From: Zygnema cylindricum
Lineage: Eukaryota > Streptophyta > Zygnematophyceae > Zygnematales > Zygnemataceae
Direction of reading: 5' to 3'
Assembly (NCBI GenBank): GCA_037447655.1
Contig: JBBHKE010001486.1
Coordinates: 186,001-250,000, forward strand
Length of the DNA: 64,000 nucleotides
In this document: one piece after another, positions 23,896 through 35,190 of the stretch
How the letters are laid out: each line of letters starts with the position of its first letter
How positions within the stretch are numbered: position 1 is the stretch's first letter
The notes under the pieces: model-generated
What the model saw: the letters and a program-made list of their open reading frames with translations, nothing else
Database searches by the model: none
Told to the model about the DNA's origin: nothing
Translations under genes and position numbers: made by a program

Positions 23896-26134
23896 ATGCC
23901 CACGGATTACGATAACATACGTTATCAATCCGGATCTACCCACGGCGGGACAGTTTTTCGTCCACCGCAGTTAGATCTTTCTAGTTTTTCCGAATCTACA
24001 AACGCACCAGTTTCTGTTGCGACCTCTAGATTTTCGTCAGTTCGGTCAGTATTGACCACAGTCTCACCGTTATCCTCGGTTTCCTCTAGGTCATACCTAG
24101 ATAAAACGAAAGAAGACTTTTCAGAGGAAATCATTTCTCATCCTCTTACATTTCAATTTCCAGTTAGTCCAAATTTGGAACAACCGGTGTATCCTCCTTT
24201 TGACGACACGGCTTCCTCTTCAGAGGGGTCTATGGGCAGGATGCAATTCTGTTTTTCTGGATTGAAGGATACCATGTCCTTATCTCATATCCGCATGCTT
24301 AATTACACCGAAATGAGAGACTTAGCCTTCCGATATCAAGACCGATTCAACCTTAGGGTCGCTTTCTCTCTCCTCGGTCGATACCTTCGCGGTTCGGCTC
24401 TCACTTTATACACACGGAAGTATGAGAGTATCTGTCAAATGACAGAGCACTCTCCACCCTTTGCAACACTTCCAGCCGTTTCCGGCCAGGTAGAAATTCC
24501 CTACCAGGCAGCTGTTCCAGCAGTATTTGACGTTAATGGGGATGAGCTATATCCAGCCATCCCTGAGATTCCTCAGCAGTATCCTGTGGCTGCCCGTGCG
24601 GCAGTTCCAGCTAGACCGGAAGGATTTATTCTTTTACGTGACCCGCTATCGGTCATGTTCGATCTTCTCCAATAAGAATATTGCATGCAAAATCCAGATC
24701 AGGTTAAAGAGTTGTTGAACTTCAAACGTAGGCCGGGTGAGACTGCCCCTGCTTTACGAGCTAGATGGAAATCCTTCGGGAAGCATTACCAGATCTTATG
24801 TTCAATGCAGAGGCTGTCCAAAAATTCGTGGGACAGTTTCCTCGTTAATCGAAAATATTCATTCAGACTCATCTCAGTCAAACATACGGGCTGAAATTTA
24901 CCTTTGAGCAAGCGGTTGAATATGCGGTTAGGTATGAGATGCGATCGTTGTGATGACAATCTCGAATCTCAAGGAAACCAATTTGACCAATCCCCACCAC
25001 CTTCGAGGAACCCGTGACCTTCTAATAAGCCTCCAAAGACACCGACCATGGGAAACCCACCATTTAATTCTGGAGACCGATTGTGTTTTCGATGTGGAAA
25101 TACGGGGCATGATGCCCGCATGTGCCCGGATAAGTCAGCCACATGCATCCATTGCCAGTAGAAGGGACATTACGTCCTTCGCTACCATGTTAACGACCCT
25201 AATTTTTTGTATCTGAATCAGATTCAGAACGGTGGAATTCCTGCCCGTTCTGCCAAGCCGGTCACTCTTCCTACGGAGACCGAGAAAGAGGCGACTTCGC
25301 CTAAGATCTCCCGACGAGAGAGGGAAAAGGCCAAGTTACAAGTCATGATGGCCGCCATGATGAAAGAGCAATTTGCTGCCTTCATGGCCGAAATGAAACC
25401 CCAATTCACGGGATGGCGAGGACAGTCGTCCACATGCCATCGTTGGCCGGCCGAATCCTCCGGGATTCTACTGTCCAACAACGGGTAGTTACTTTTGATA
25501 AGGGCTCGCCTGATCACAATCGGGACGGTAAATTCCCGAATTCTGGTCTTCCATTTTTTTTCGAGAAAGAATCTCTCTCACCTCTACCAGACACAACTTC
25601 CTCCATTGTTGCTAAAGCTCTCACCATTCTGGATAGTACCATACATGATGCACATCGAGTCAAGGAACGGCTAAGCATCCTTTCTACCATGATTGATGAA
25701 GCCCCTAGGGCCTCTCCCTTTTCTAATGAGGTTCCCAAAGCCTCTCTTCTTGTTGATGAGTTCGCTGCAGCCGCCGCTTTGAGGGCGTTGTAGCTGAACC
25801 GTAGTCTTTCAGTTATTCAGTCGGTTACCGCGGATGAGCGCCGTGACCTTGATCCTCACATCATTTTCCTGGACAATTCTCAAAAGTCCTTCTCCGTTAA
25901 TGGTGTTGCTCTTTCTCTCCCTCTCATGGACACCGGAGCCAAAACCTGTGATCCTTGGATCTGGATTTGCGCTCAAGCTTGGTTTGACAGCAGACAAGCT
26001 CCAAGCCACGTCTACGCGGCTTCTCATTTCAGTCGGCACCACGGAGCCAGTGCTTGGAATTACCAAGGACCCGCTTGTCTTTCCTTTTTACAACGGAACC
26101 GAGAGTGAGTCCGTGGAGGTTATATCCGAGCATT
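23896..26134 (+). pseudogene. Family-G gag and protease, copy 1, truncated at assembly gap
   Basis: The gag frame starts at the ATG at 23896 (MPTDYDNIRYQSGSTHGGTV) and is open to 24675. It then breaks by stop and frameshifts. The capsid-like region runs to about 24950. A zinc knuckle CFRCGNTGHDARMC lies at about 25090-25131; a second is damaged (TAG at 25159-25161 and loss of its last Cys). A Lys/Glu-rich region follows, then a retropepsin-like segment near 25925 where the D-T-G-A active-site motif is visible but the frame shifts just after it. The second copy at 29165 supports every segment. No RT is seen before the gap, so the superfamily cannot be fixed; a Gypsy-like element is most likely. 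Confidence 0.7.
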
Positions 26135-26144
26135 NNNNNNNNNN
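26135..26144. other. Assembly gap (10 N)
   Basis: Ten undetermined bases. The sequence to the right is not a continuation of the family-G element, so the join may not be contiguous. Confidence 0.95.
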
Positions 26145-26429
26145 CCGATAAGTTTCCCCGTTCAACGTTCATGAACCACTAGGCTTAGGTCTAGGTTTAC
26201 TACTACCACTACTACCACTGAGGCTTCCACTTCCATTTTTCTTTTTCTCCCTCTTTTAAGCATCTCCATCTCCCTTTTAACTACTCCTTAGCACTCCGGC
26301 TTCAACTTCCCTTAAAAACATACAGCCCTTTATAACATAATAAATTACCTAGTTGAATACGCCAAATCTTTTTTATATAATTTCCTCTTAATTAAAACTT
26401 ATTAAACACCTTATAACACTTACCTCTCC
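26145..26429. other. Unassigned DNA right of the gap
   Basis: AT-rich; 'ctactaccactactaccac' is a short trinucleotide-like run at about 26200. No gene recognised. Confidence 0.3.
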
Positions 26430-27217
26430 TCACCCTTGGTTTTCTAGAGAAATCATCCTTTAACACCTTCGCCTTTCTATAGCGGCGGTGATTGCCAAAC
26501 TATGTTTCAACGGTACCAAGCCAAAGCCTCTCAAATTGATTCCCTAAACCTACCCAACATTCATGAGCACTTCGATAAGCTAAGAAATGATCCGAAACCG
26601 AACCATGGCAACTTTGTATCAAACCGTTAGTGGCGGCGATATCTTTCCGCTTCCACAATTTCCTACTAAAGAGATCTTTTGGTTCCCACTCCTCTCCATT
26701 CACAATATTCCACAAATTATTCAAAATTAATTCTCCTTTAATATATTTTTTCTAAACCGCATAAGTTGATCCATTAAATAATACAATATTTCCCGACATA
26801 CAAAAATTCCCTTCAACTTCGGCCTCACGATTCCTCATCAATTTTCCCTCTACCTCTACGAATTTTCTCCCTCTTTTTCTTTTTACCTTCACCTTCGGAG
26901 TCACCATCATCACCATCATCATTTGGATCTGGATTCGGATCACCAAGTACTTGCAACTTGCCCCTTTGAATAGCCGAGAGTCGTTCATCGAAGGTGCAAA
27001 CAAGTCCATCGAACAAGATCCGAAGTTGCTCCTCAAACAAAGTAACATTCACATTCATTTCTTTCTTTTTCTGCCCGAACGGGTCACTTGGAAGTTCCTC
27101 ATCGAACTGCCCGCCACTGAAGTTTTTCTCACTCGGTTTCAGGGATGTGTCACGTTGCTCCGGTGGAGGAGTAAAAGTCGGTGCAGGAGACCAAAAAGGT
27201 TTCTTTTTCTTCCTCAT
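26430..27217 (-). pseudogene. Gag remnant of a further Copia lineage
   Basis: The minus strand gives an open frame from 27217 (MRKKKKPFWSPAPTFTPPPE) with an Asp/Glu- and Lys/Arg-rich tail. In a shifted frame it continues as GNIVLFNGSTYAV, then after a TAG at an expected Trp position, NNLWNIVNGEEWEPKD and LWKRKDIAATNGLIQSC down to about 26505. This order (LFNG-x-x-Y, then W-K-x-x-D-x-x-A) is the UBN2/DUF4219 Gag pattern of Copia elements. It differs from the Gags elsewhere in the window. Frameshifts and stops make it inactive. Confidence 0.5.
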
Positions 27218-27719
27218 AATAGCAACACTAGCCAGATTCTAGTCACGAAACATTCTACGAACTCAATAGCAAAACCCGCTCCGGTACGAATTGTTAAAAG
27301 CAAACCCAAACAAAGATCGACTCACTTCTTAAGAAATAATCAACCAAGATGATGTACGGCGAAAGCTTACACATGAATAAATGTCAATCACCACAAAATA
27401 TATCACATTGACATAATATAAATGTATTAAGCTGAAGCATTTCCAAAACAATCTTTCACTCTTACCTATCTAACTCTCTCAGATTTCTAACTCACATTAA
27501 ACACATTCTCACTCACACTCACACTCACACTAAATACATTTTGTTTATCACAATATTATAATTCCAAACTCTACTCGGGTACTAAATACTCTCTACAGTG
27601 ATAAAGAACAAATACTAAAAAAATCAATACATAGCAAACAAACAATCGCTAACAAAACGACTAAATGCACGCTGAGTGAGCCTGCCATAGCCCGCAGCAA
27701 TAAGTTCCTGCAACAATAA
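27218..27719. other. Unassigned DNA with CA-rich microsatellite
   Basis: A short (actcac)n tract lies near 27510-27530. No gene recognised. Confidence 0.4.
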
Positions 27720-27831
27720 GTTACCTCTACTCTAACAAATATGCTTTCTGTGAATCAAAACAAATTGTGGAAGGAGTTACCTCTACTCTAACAAATATGC
27801 TTTCTGTGAATCAAAACAAATTGTGGAAGGA
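27720..27831 (+). repeat. Perfect 56-bp tandem duplication
   Basis: The unit starting gttacctctactctaacaaa occurs twice head to tail (first copies of ttacctctac at 27721 and 27777) with no differences seen. It is therefore recent, or an assembly artefact. Confidence 0.9.
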
Positions 27832-28094
27832 TCGTTGCAGGATCGCAGCAGGATGAGCCGTATAGAAGTACTGCCGCTTCGTCGTACCCATAATATTATT
27901 GCGGATGAAAAGATAGCGTCACGCTTTGCGAACAAACATTATATCGAAGTCAAACCATCGTCCGTACAAACAAATAGTGATCGCACCGAACCGTCACAAA
28001 AGTACCACATCAAACGAAACATCATCGTCGCGTTGAAATTAATCGAACATTTGACGACGCGATTTTGGTCGATGTTGATTCCCCCAATATCCTA
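27832..28094. other. Unassigned DNA left of family-G copy 2
   Basis: No recognisable protein or repeat. It replaces most of the 5' LTR that would be expected here. Confidence 0.3.
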
Positions 28095-29164
28095 ACAGGC
28101 TGCATATTTTGGGTTTTTGCAGATTTAGAGTTTAGTTTTTGTGATTCTTAACCCTAGGTCAGCATCATACTATTTTGTGGTTGCTGATTCTTGGTTTTCG
28201 CAGCATGGAATCAGGGTTTGGGAAACGGGTTGCCTGATTTTACCGTACTTTGTGTTTTATCTTGATATTTTCCCCAATATTTCTTATTTTTCTTTCATTC
28301 GTTGCAAATACATTTGCAATCTAGTTGATGTTTGGTTTGTGTTGGATTTGATATTTTCTTTCCTTTCCTTTTACTAAATTTAATCATCAAAAAAGGTCGT
28401 TATATATATATATATTTATATATATATTAAGGTTCCACGAATTATAACCTAAAATTATGGATGCTTTATAGTTGGGTATAGTGTGGTATAACGCTGATAC
28501 TCATACTGTAGCATGATACTAATTGGTTTGGTGTGGAGTTGAGGTCATGGGCTCGATTATTCGGAACCGGAGCCGATTCCATTCTTGAGGACTCTGCAAA
28601 ATCTGACTTGCTCCAAACATATCCGGCTCACTTTTAGTACTCACCAGAGTATTAAAGGTGTTTGTAAGTATTCCGATGCCTTGCGGTTTCAAGAGCGTCA
28701 CGTTTTAGTGTAGACACTCGTGTAGGGGATCGGTGTTAATTGGTTCCATTAAGAACTTTTGTGATTGAGCATTTGCATTTTTTTTGCTTTCTTTACATGC
28801 CATTTGGCCATGAGTGGCATTGAGGTTTTCCTGTGACTATCTAGAGTGGAATTTCTTCTTAGATCTTGCAGTGGGTGGCACTGTATAGACGCTTTCTGTC
28901 TGTGCTGTATGTGTTGTAGTAGACCTGCACCGAGATGTGTTTGGATAGCTATCTGCTTGTTTTATAGATCTTGCCCTTCATCCTTGCCCCTTTGTTTGCA
29001 AGGTAGAGGTTTCGATATTTCGGCTTCGTGCTAGATCTGACCACCGGGTCTTGCTAGGGACTTTGTGTGTTGACTTGTTTTGTGTGGATTAGCGTGTCAT
29101 TTGACGAACCTCGATTAGGCCGTTCCAAACTTTTTAGTCATAACCTAGGGTTTTCTTTTCGTTT
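28095..29164 (+). repeat. LTR tail and leader of family-G copy 2
   Basis: About 108 bp of LTR end (to CA at 28202), primer-binding site at 28206 and a leader matching 22951-23895 in order. The left part of the LTR is missing. A (TA)n tract lies at 28402-28430. Confidence 0.7.
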
Positions 29165-29593
29165 ATGCCCACGGATTGGGATAACTTACGTTATCAATCT
29201 GGATCTACCCGCGGCGTGACGGTTTTCCGTCCACCGCAGTTAGATCTTTCTAGTTTCTCCGAGTCTACGGAAGCACCAGTTTCGGTTGCGGCCCCTACAT
29301 CTCCGTCAGTTCGGTCATTATTGACCACAGTCTCATCATTATCCTCAGTTTCCTCTAGGTCATACCTAGGTAGAACCGTAGGAGACTTTTCAAAGGAAAT
29401 CTTTTCCCATCCTCTCACATTTCCGTTTTCGGTCGGTCCAAATTTGGAACCACTAGTGCATTCTTTCTTTGATGACATGGCTTCCTCTTCAGAAGGGGGC
29501 ATGGAGAAAATGCAATTTTGCTTTTCAGGGATGAAAGATACCATGTCTTTATCCCATTTCCATATGCTATATGATACCAGAATGCGTGATTTG
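29165..29593 (+). pseudogene. Family-G gag copy 2, first part
   Basis: The frame starts MPTDWDNLRYQSGSTRGVTV, aligned with copy 1 and open to the point of insertion of a solo LTR after the codons for M-R-D-L. ATTTG at 29589-29593 is the left copy of the target-site duplication. The frame resumes at 30662. Confidence 0.8.
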
Positions 29594-30661
29594 TGTAGAA
29601 ATTAATGGTATTTTTTTAAAGTATTTTCTAGGTCTGAATAGAAATAAGAAAGGAGCCGAGGCAGTCTATCTCTAACTTCTCTCTCCAACTTCTCAAATTT
29701 GTCGCAGTCACTAAGAAATTGGAGAAGGAGCTAGAGCCATGGCTACCTAGGCTATCCAGAGGTTTACGAGAAAATATTTAGTTTATTTATAATTTAGAAT
29801 ATATTTACTAAAATATATGTGCTGCCTCCAGGATTTAATCTTGGAACCTGCCGGTTGGTAATCAGCCGGTAGCCGGTAGCTCTAACCGTTAACTCTAGAG
29901 ATAGTAGTACGTATTATAGGGATTGATAATTAGTTAAACATTAATACATAAGATAGTTCATTTAACTGAAATAGTTTTACGGGAGACATAGATCCAGTAA
30001 TGTCAACGTACGGATTACGGTACGTATAAGAAACGAATACCAAGCATTTATTTCTTTACCGAAACGAATACCGCGCATGTATTTATTACGGCTACGATTA
30101 AATGTAAATTTAATCGGACGGCCGAAATTAAACGCAGAGATCGCGGAAGAGAATTTCGGTGGTTTTTGATCATCGCCAAATTCGATGACACGTGGCGGAA
30201 TGGCATTTGATCGCGGCATCTCCGAGGATTAAGGGAGCCAATCCGGAGATACCACGTGTCGACATTTAGGCCATGTCGTACAATGTCCGTAGAGAAAGTA
30301 CACCGACAGCTGTACTTTTGTGTACGGAGGAGTAATCTGATTGGCTCCGTACATCAGTTGATAGAGTCTGTGAGAGAGATAGGACTTAGAAAAAATAGGA
30401 GATAGGACCCTCTCTCCCAGAGAGCTTCTGTACAAAAGATCAACTTTGACCCTCCATAATTTACTGCTCAGGGGAGCAAATTCAGAGATTCTTTTTGCCA
30501 TCGACCCAGGGGAGTCTTGTCTTCACAAGGGTGAAGTTAGTTAGAGTTTTTGTCTTCCAAGGTGGCAGTTGTTCTTGCTTAAACACAAAGGGGTCAGGGT
30601 TATCCTAGAGACTTCTTGAAAGCTGTCCACTCTGAGGACTTATGGAGGTCTCAGAGTTTCA
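29594..30661 (+). mobile_element. Solo Copia LTR (family L1), 1,068 bp, with 5-bp target duplication
   Basis: The element starts TGTAGAAATTAATGG and ends GGTCTCAGAGTTTCA. It is flanked by ATTTG on both sides (29589-29593 and 30662-30666), and the interrupted gag frame is restored exactly when the insertion is removed. The start matches the 3' LTR at 44396. This copy defines the full L1 LTR. It contains an antisense tRNA-like module. Solo LTRs arise by recombination between the two LTRs of an inserted element. Confidence 0.92.
29828..29898 (-). other. tRNA-like A/B-box module in L1 LTR
   Basis: On the minus strand AGTTAACGGTTAGAGC resembles an A box, followed about 45 nt later by AGATTAAATCCTGG in B-box/T-arm position. 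The same module is present in other L1-type LTRs in the window, always antisense to the LTR. Confidence 0.45.
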
Positions 30662-32452
30662 ATTTGGCATTTCGCTATCAAGATCGATTTGATATTCGAG
30701 TAGCATTCTCTCTTCTTGGTTGGTACCTAAGAGGATCGACCCTTTATTATATTCCCGCAAGTATGATGCTATAATGGGGATGACAGAACTTTCCCCTTTT
30801 TTTGTTGGTACAACAAAGGTCATAGGACAAATGGATACCCCATACCAAGCTGCTTTCCTCGAGGTCATGGATGCCCAGTGTAACGTCATTGTTCCCGCTG
30901 TTCGGAAATTCCTCGGAAATAGGTTGTAGCCGCACGTGCTATTGTCCTAGCACGACCAAAGATGACAATTTTGTTGCGAGATCCCCTTTCTGTCATGTTT
31001 GATTTCTTAAAAGCAGGGTATCGCATGCAAAACCCTGAACAAGTGAACGAATTGATGAATTTCACGCGTAAACCGGGTAAAATTGCCCCTGCTTTAAGTG
31101 CTCGCATGGAGACTTTGCGGGAAGCTTTACCGAACCTAATGTCCGTTTTGGAAGCTGTTCAAAAATTTGTTGGGCAGTTTCCTGATCACTCAAAACGTTT
31201 TATACAAATTCATCTCACTCAGACATACGAACTGAAATTCACCTTTGATCAAGCTGCTAAATATGGGGTTAAAAATGAGATGCAATCATGTTGGTGGGAA
31301 GCTCATGATCGTTCAAAGTCGCTTCGCCACTTTCTCCACCAAGCAGCCCATGGCCCAACAGTAGGCCTCCAAAAACGCCTGCCATGGGAAACCTGCCCAT
31401 TAATACTGGAGACTGATTGTGTTTTCGATGTGGAAACACAGGGCACGATGCCCGCATGTGCCGAGATAAGTCGGCCACATGCACCCATTGCCAACAGAAG
31501 GGACATTACGTCCACCATTGCCATGTTAAGGACCCTAATTTCTTGTATTGGAATCAGATTCAGAACGGGGAATTCGTGCCCGTTCGGCAATGCTGGTCAC
31601 TCCTCTTACGAAGACCGAGAAAGAGGCGATTTCGTCTAAGATCTCTTGATGAGTGAGGGAAAAGGCCGAGTTGCAAGTAATGATGGCCGCCATGATGTAA
31701 GAGCAATTTGCTGCCTTCATTGCGGGAAATGAAACCCCAATTCACGGGGATGGCGAGGACAGTCGTCCACATGCCATCTTTTGCCGGCTGAATCCTCCGC
31801 GATTCTACCGTCCAACAACGGGCAACTACTTTTGATAAGGGCTCGCTTAACCACAATCGGGACGATAAATTACCAAATTCCCGTATTCCACTTTCCTTCG
31901 AGAAAGAATCTCTATCTCCTCTACCAGACACGGCTTCCTCCATTGTGGCTGAAGCTCTCACCATTCTTGATAGCACCATGCATGATGCGCTTCGAGTCAA
32001 AGAACGGCTCAGCATCATTTGTGTCATGATGGATGACGTTAAAGCCTCTTCTCTTGTTCATGAGGTTCCTAAAGCCTGTCCTCTAGTTAACGAAATCGTT
32101 GCAGCCGTTGCTTTGAGGGCGTTGCAGCTGAATCGTAGTCTGTCGGTTATTCAACCGGTTACCGCGGATGAGCTTTGTAACCTCGACCCTCATATCAGTT
32201 TCCTGAGAACTCTGAAAAGTCCTTCTCCGTTAATGGTGTTGCTCCTTCTCTCCCTCTCTTGGACACTGGAGCCAAACCCGTGATCCTCGGATCCGGAATT
32301 GCTCTCAAGCTTGGTCAGACCGCAGATAAGCTCCAAGCCACGGTGACTCGGCTTCTCACTTCAACCGGTACCACGGAGCCGGTGCTTCGAATCACCAAGG
32401 ACCCGCTCGTCTTTCAAATCCAAAACACCAGTGTCATTATGGCTTCTCGATA
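30662..32452 (+). pseudogene. Family-G gag copy 2, second part, with protease remnant
   Basis: The frame resumes as LAFRYQDRFDIRVAFSLLGW, then passes through a capsid-like region and two zinc knuckles, CFRCGNTGHDARMC (about 31420-31461) and CTHCQQKGHYVHHC (about 31480-31521), both CX2CX4HX4C and better preserved than in copy 1. A retropepsin-like region follows at 32220-32445, with the frame broken around the D-T-G-A site and readable again as KPVILGSGIALKLGQTADKL. Several frameshifts are present. It is cut at about 32450 by a Copia LTR with gag start. Confidence 0.75.
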
Positions 32453-32504
32453 AATGACCGCAAATCCGTTTAAGATGGGCATCCTAGAGGGTGGGCCCAT
32501 AACC
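32453..32504 (-). pseudogene. Copia gag start fragment with half-tRNA primer site
   Basis: The minus strand reads V-M-G-P-P-S-R-M-P-I-L-N-G, the start of Gag in this Copia group. Forward positions 32490-32504 are GGTGGGCCCATAACC, identical to the plant initiator tRNA-Met anticodon arm, so the minus strand holds its complement as primer-binding site next to the LTR end. Confidence 0.7.
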
Positions 32505-33480
32505 TGGAATTCTGTGTCCCCCATTGGACTTCAAAATCCAGGAAGCCTCTAGATAATTTTTGAGTAACCCAGTTTCAACAAGAACTACTGCTACCCAAGC
32601 TGGCAAATAAATAATCTGACTACACCCCTGTGCAGTCTAGACTCCCCTGAGTCAACAACAAAAAGAATCACTAAAAACGCCCAACTAGGCCATTAGTTAT
32701 CAAGTGGCAAAGATGCCAATATTTATAAAAGCTTATTGGGAGAGAGGCGGCTACGTCCTCAATCTTCTAAGTCCTAAACCCCTCACACAACCCCTATCTA
32801 CTGATGTACGAACCAATCATAAGACTGTACAGTACAGATAGGTACTAGGGCCAATGTATTTTCTGTACATCCTGTGTACGACCAGGCCATGGAGTGGACG
32901 TCTGTCTCCTCCAGACTTCTCCACGCGCTCCTTGAGATTCCCGCTTCCCTATGATATCTTGCCATGTGTCGATAGGTCATGTCACGTCAAAAACCTCCAA
33001 GGCGGCCATTTCGGGATCTCGGCGATGATGAGGGCCGTCGGATTTAAACCGGCTTTTAATGCTAGCCGTTCAAAAAACAAATGTTCGGTACATTTGTTTC
33101 GTGCGTACTAAAACTCAACTAGTTTCTATGTCCTCGATTTGTTATTCTATTAATCGAATTAATGATCTAACTAATGTTTAAATAGTTATCGAACCCTATG
33201 TATCCTAACGGACTACAATGACAGACCCGTAAGAGTTGACGGCTACGCATCACTCTGCTTGTCAAAGGTTCGAGTCTTGCCGGAATCAACCTTTTTGTTG
33301 AAAGTGTCTTAGGTCACTCTTTATTCCTGCCTATGGAGCAGAGGCAGGCATGGCTCCACCACCCTCTCTATACTTCAGTAACTACAACAAGTATGGGGGC
33401 TAGAGAGAGAAGTTGGAGGCAAGGTGCCTACGCTTTTTCTTTCAACTATTCTAATCAATTAAGACCTAGAAAATATCTCC
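32505..33480 (-). repeat. L1-type Copia LTR, start truncated
   Basis: It runs on the minus strand and ends CAGAATTCCA at 32505, directly before the primer-binding site. It shares with the 29594 LTR 'gagtctagactcccctgagtc'-like, 'ccacgtg/atgtgtcga'-like and 'gacctagaaaata' blocks. The first about 30 bp of the LTR are lost. Positions 33481-33502 look like an internal tail with the purine tract AGGGGAG on the minus strand. A tRNA-like module lies at 33225-33290. Confidence 0.6.
33225..33290 (+). other. tRNA-like module in L1-type LTR (antisense to LTR)
   Basis: AAGAGTTGACGGCTACGC followed about 25 nt later by AAAGGTTCGAGTCTTGCC; the latter is a strong B box (GGTTCGAGTC). Other tRNA arms pair poorly, so no functional tRNA is claimed. 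Confidence 0.45.
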
Positions 33481-33502
33481 CCTAAATCTAGTGATTTCAA
33501 CA

Positions 33503-33765
33503 TGGAGATCGTGGGGGGGGCACATTTGGACCTTGCTGTACCTTCCTCGGGCAGCTTAACGGTTTTGTTGTGTGTGTGTGTGTTTTGCTTGTGTTTCGGT
33601 TGATTGTGAAAGAGTGTATTTTTGGCCGAATTTGGATTTTCCCTTGTTTCGGTTGGAATATTTCTTGCTTTGCAGTAACACCGAGATAACTCTTATAGGG
33701 AATGTGATAAAGACAATAGAGCTTAGTGGCTACCTCTTGGCTTAGCATAAATTATAGGGCCTATA
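33503..33765 (+). repeat. Fragment of family-G LTR
   Basis: From tggagatcgtggggg through tgtgtgtgtgtgt to 'gtggctacctcttggctta' it matches 63548-63784 in the other family-G LTR copy. It is an internal LTR piece with no termini. Confidence 0.75.
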
Positions 33766-34250
33766 TCCCTTTAGGGGAGTATATGTAACAGGGTTACATA
33801 ATTGAGCATTTTGGAGCAGAGTAGGGAGGCTGCAAGAGTCGCGATGGCAGAGCAGGGCAACTGCGATGTCAGACTAGCGCAGCATAGCAGTCTGGTATAG
33901 CAGCATAGCAGTCTAGTATAGCAGCATAACAGTCTAGTATAGCAGCTGAGCGCGTAGCAGTATAGCAACGTAGCAGATTGTAGATAAATATGTGCTGTTC
34001 TAGAATATTGTTTGGATAAGTATCAATTGACGAGAAGGTCCATGTGTACATAAGTGTAGCCCTTGGTTGACCAACAGCTAGCTAGTATTAATAATTCAGC
34101 GGGCCTAGTCAAAGGCAACTCTTTTGGAAGTAGACTTCTGCAACGAGCATTCAATCTTGTAATCTCTTCCCGATTAAAAAAATCCCAATTCTTCTTGTCT
34201 ATGTCGTGTATCACTGCTGTTGCTACGAGTGAATCCTTGGGACTATTCCG
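33766..34250. repeat. LTR-like DNA with 21-bp tandem repeats
   Basis: Three units of agcatagcagtctagtatagc lie at 33881-33943. The surrounding 'gcgatgtcagactagcgcagcatagcag' resembles the 3' region before the L2 LTRs (38140-38180). Boundaries are not clear. The L3 LTR begins at 34251. Confidence 0.5.
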
Positions 34251-35190
34251 TGTTGTCCTACAACCACAGTTGAAGGAGAAGAACCAGCAGTAGTAGTAGA
34301 TGTAGCCATAGACTTCATCTAAAGCTACCTGAAATCCTATCAAACAACCAACTTTGAGACAGCACGGAAATTTACCCAGGTTTCCAAAAAGCAACAAACT
34401 TTGCACTAATACATTATTACAAATATTCTATCAATTCCCAAAATTGCATCCCAATTGACCTTGTAAACTATAAGATATAACAGTTGGAAGTTTCCCAAAA
34501 ATTGTCCCTTGGAGAGTTAGATCTCAATACTAGATAACACAAATTTGTCTAAGTCCTCAACTATATACCCACAGTGAGTATCTACTGGTCACACTGTTTC
34601 AGGTGATTGTACTATAGTATTGTACTATGCTACGACGAGGAATAGAAACCGTACTTTACTGTACCATGACTACTTCCAAAACCTAATTTGTAACTTCTCT
34701 AACAACTGAATAGTGCGATACAATTTACTAATGGGCTAGAACTACAAAATAATGTTCTTCAAATATGAACAAACACAAGACCGTACAATAAATGTTCCAA
34801 GTGCTTAGTCAGCAGTGCTCACTATTGTCCGGCTGACTGTAGTCGTGTAGTACGAAGCACATGAGTCTCTACGAATGTGCTTCGTCACTTCTGCTCCCAA
34901 ACAAATCCCGTACGTGAATAAGATAGTGATCAACCACCAATATAGCTCACCTTACTATTCATTCCTAGATATGTGGTTCATACTCTATCCGTCCGATTTT
35001 GTCAATCCGCCCGTCAAATGCGTGACGCGTGTAAATAGTCCTCGGTGCTATCCCCTAAATCTTGCATAGTCTTTCGTTTGCCGGCGCGTGTCCATGTAGA
35101 CGTACGGTACACTCACTTGCCCTTTGTCACTATAAAATTAATAGAGGTAAGTATTACAATATTACATTCCTTATAATATTCTAAGTCATT
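34251..35190 (-). repeat. 3' LTR of Copia element C1 (family L3)
   Basis: On the minus strand it ends ...GGACAACA (forward TGTTGTCC at 34251). It is joined at its other end to the element's purine-rich tract (ATGAGGGGAG on the minus strand, forward 35194-35203). The inner half (34260-34735) is closely similar to 52980-53455, the 5' LTR of element E. The LTR start lacks a clean TG, so the right border is approximate. Confidence 0.6.

Noticed and set aside
33881-33943. Short regular repeats that might suggest a CRISPR-like array
   Set aside because: The 21-bp units are directly adjacent without unique spacers and lie in LTR-like DNA of a eukaryotic genome.
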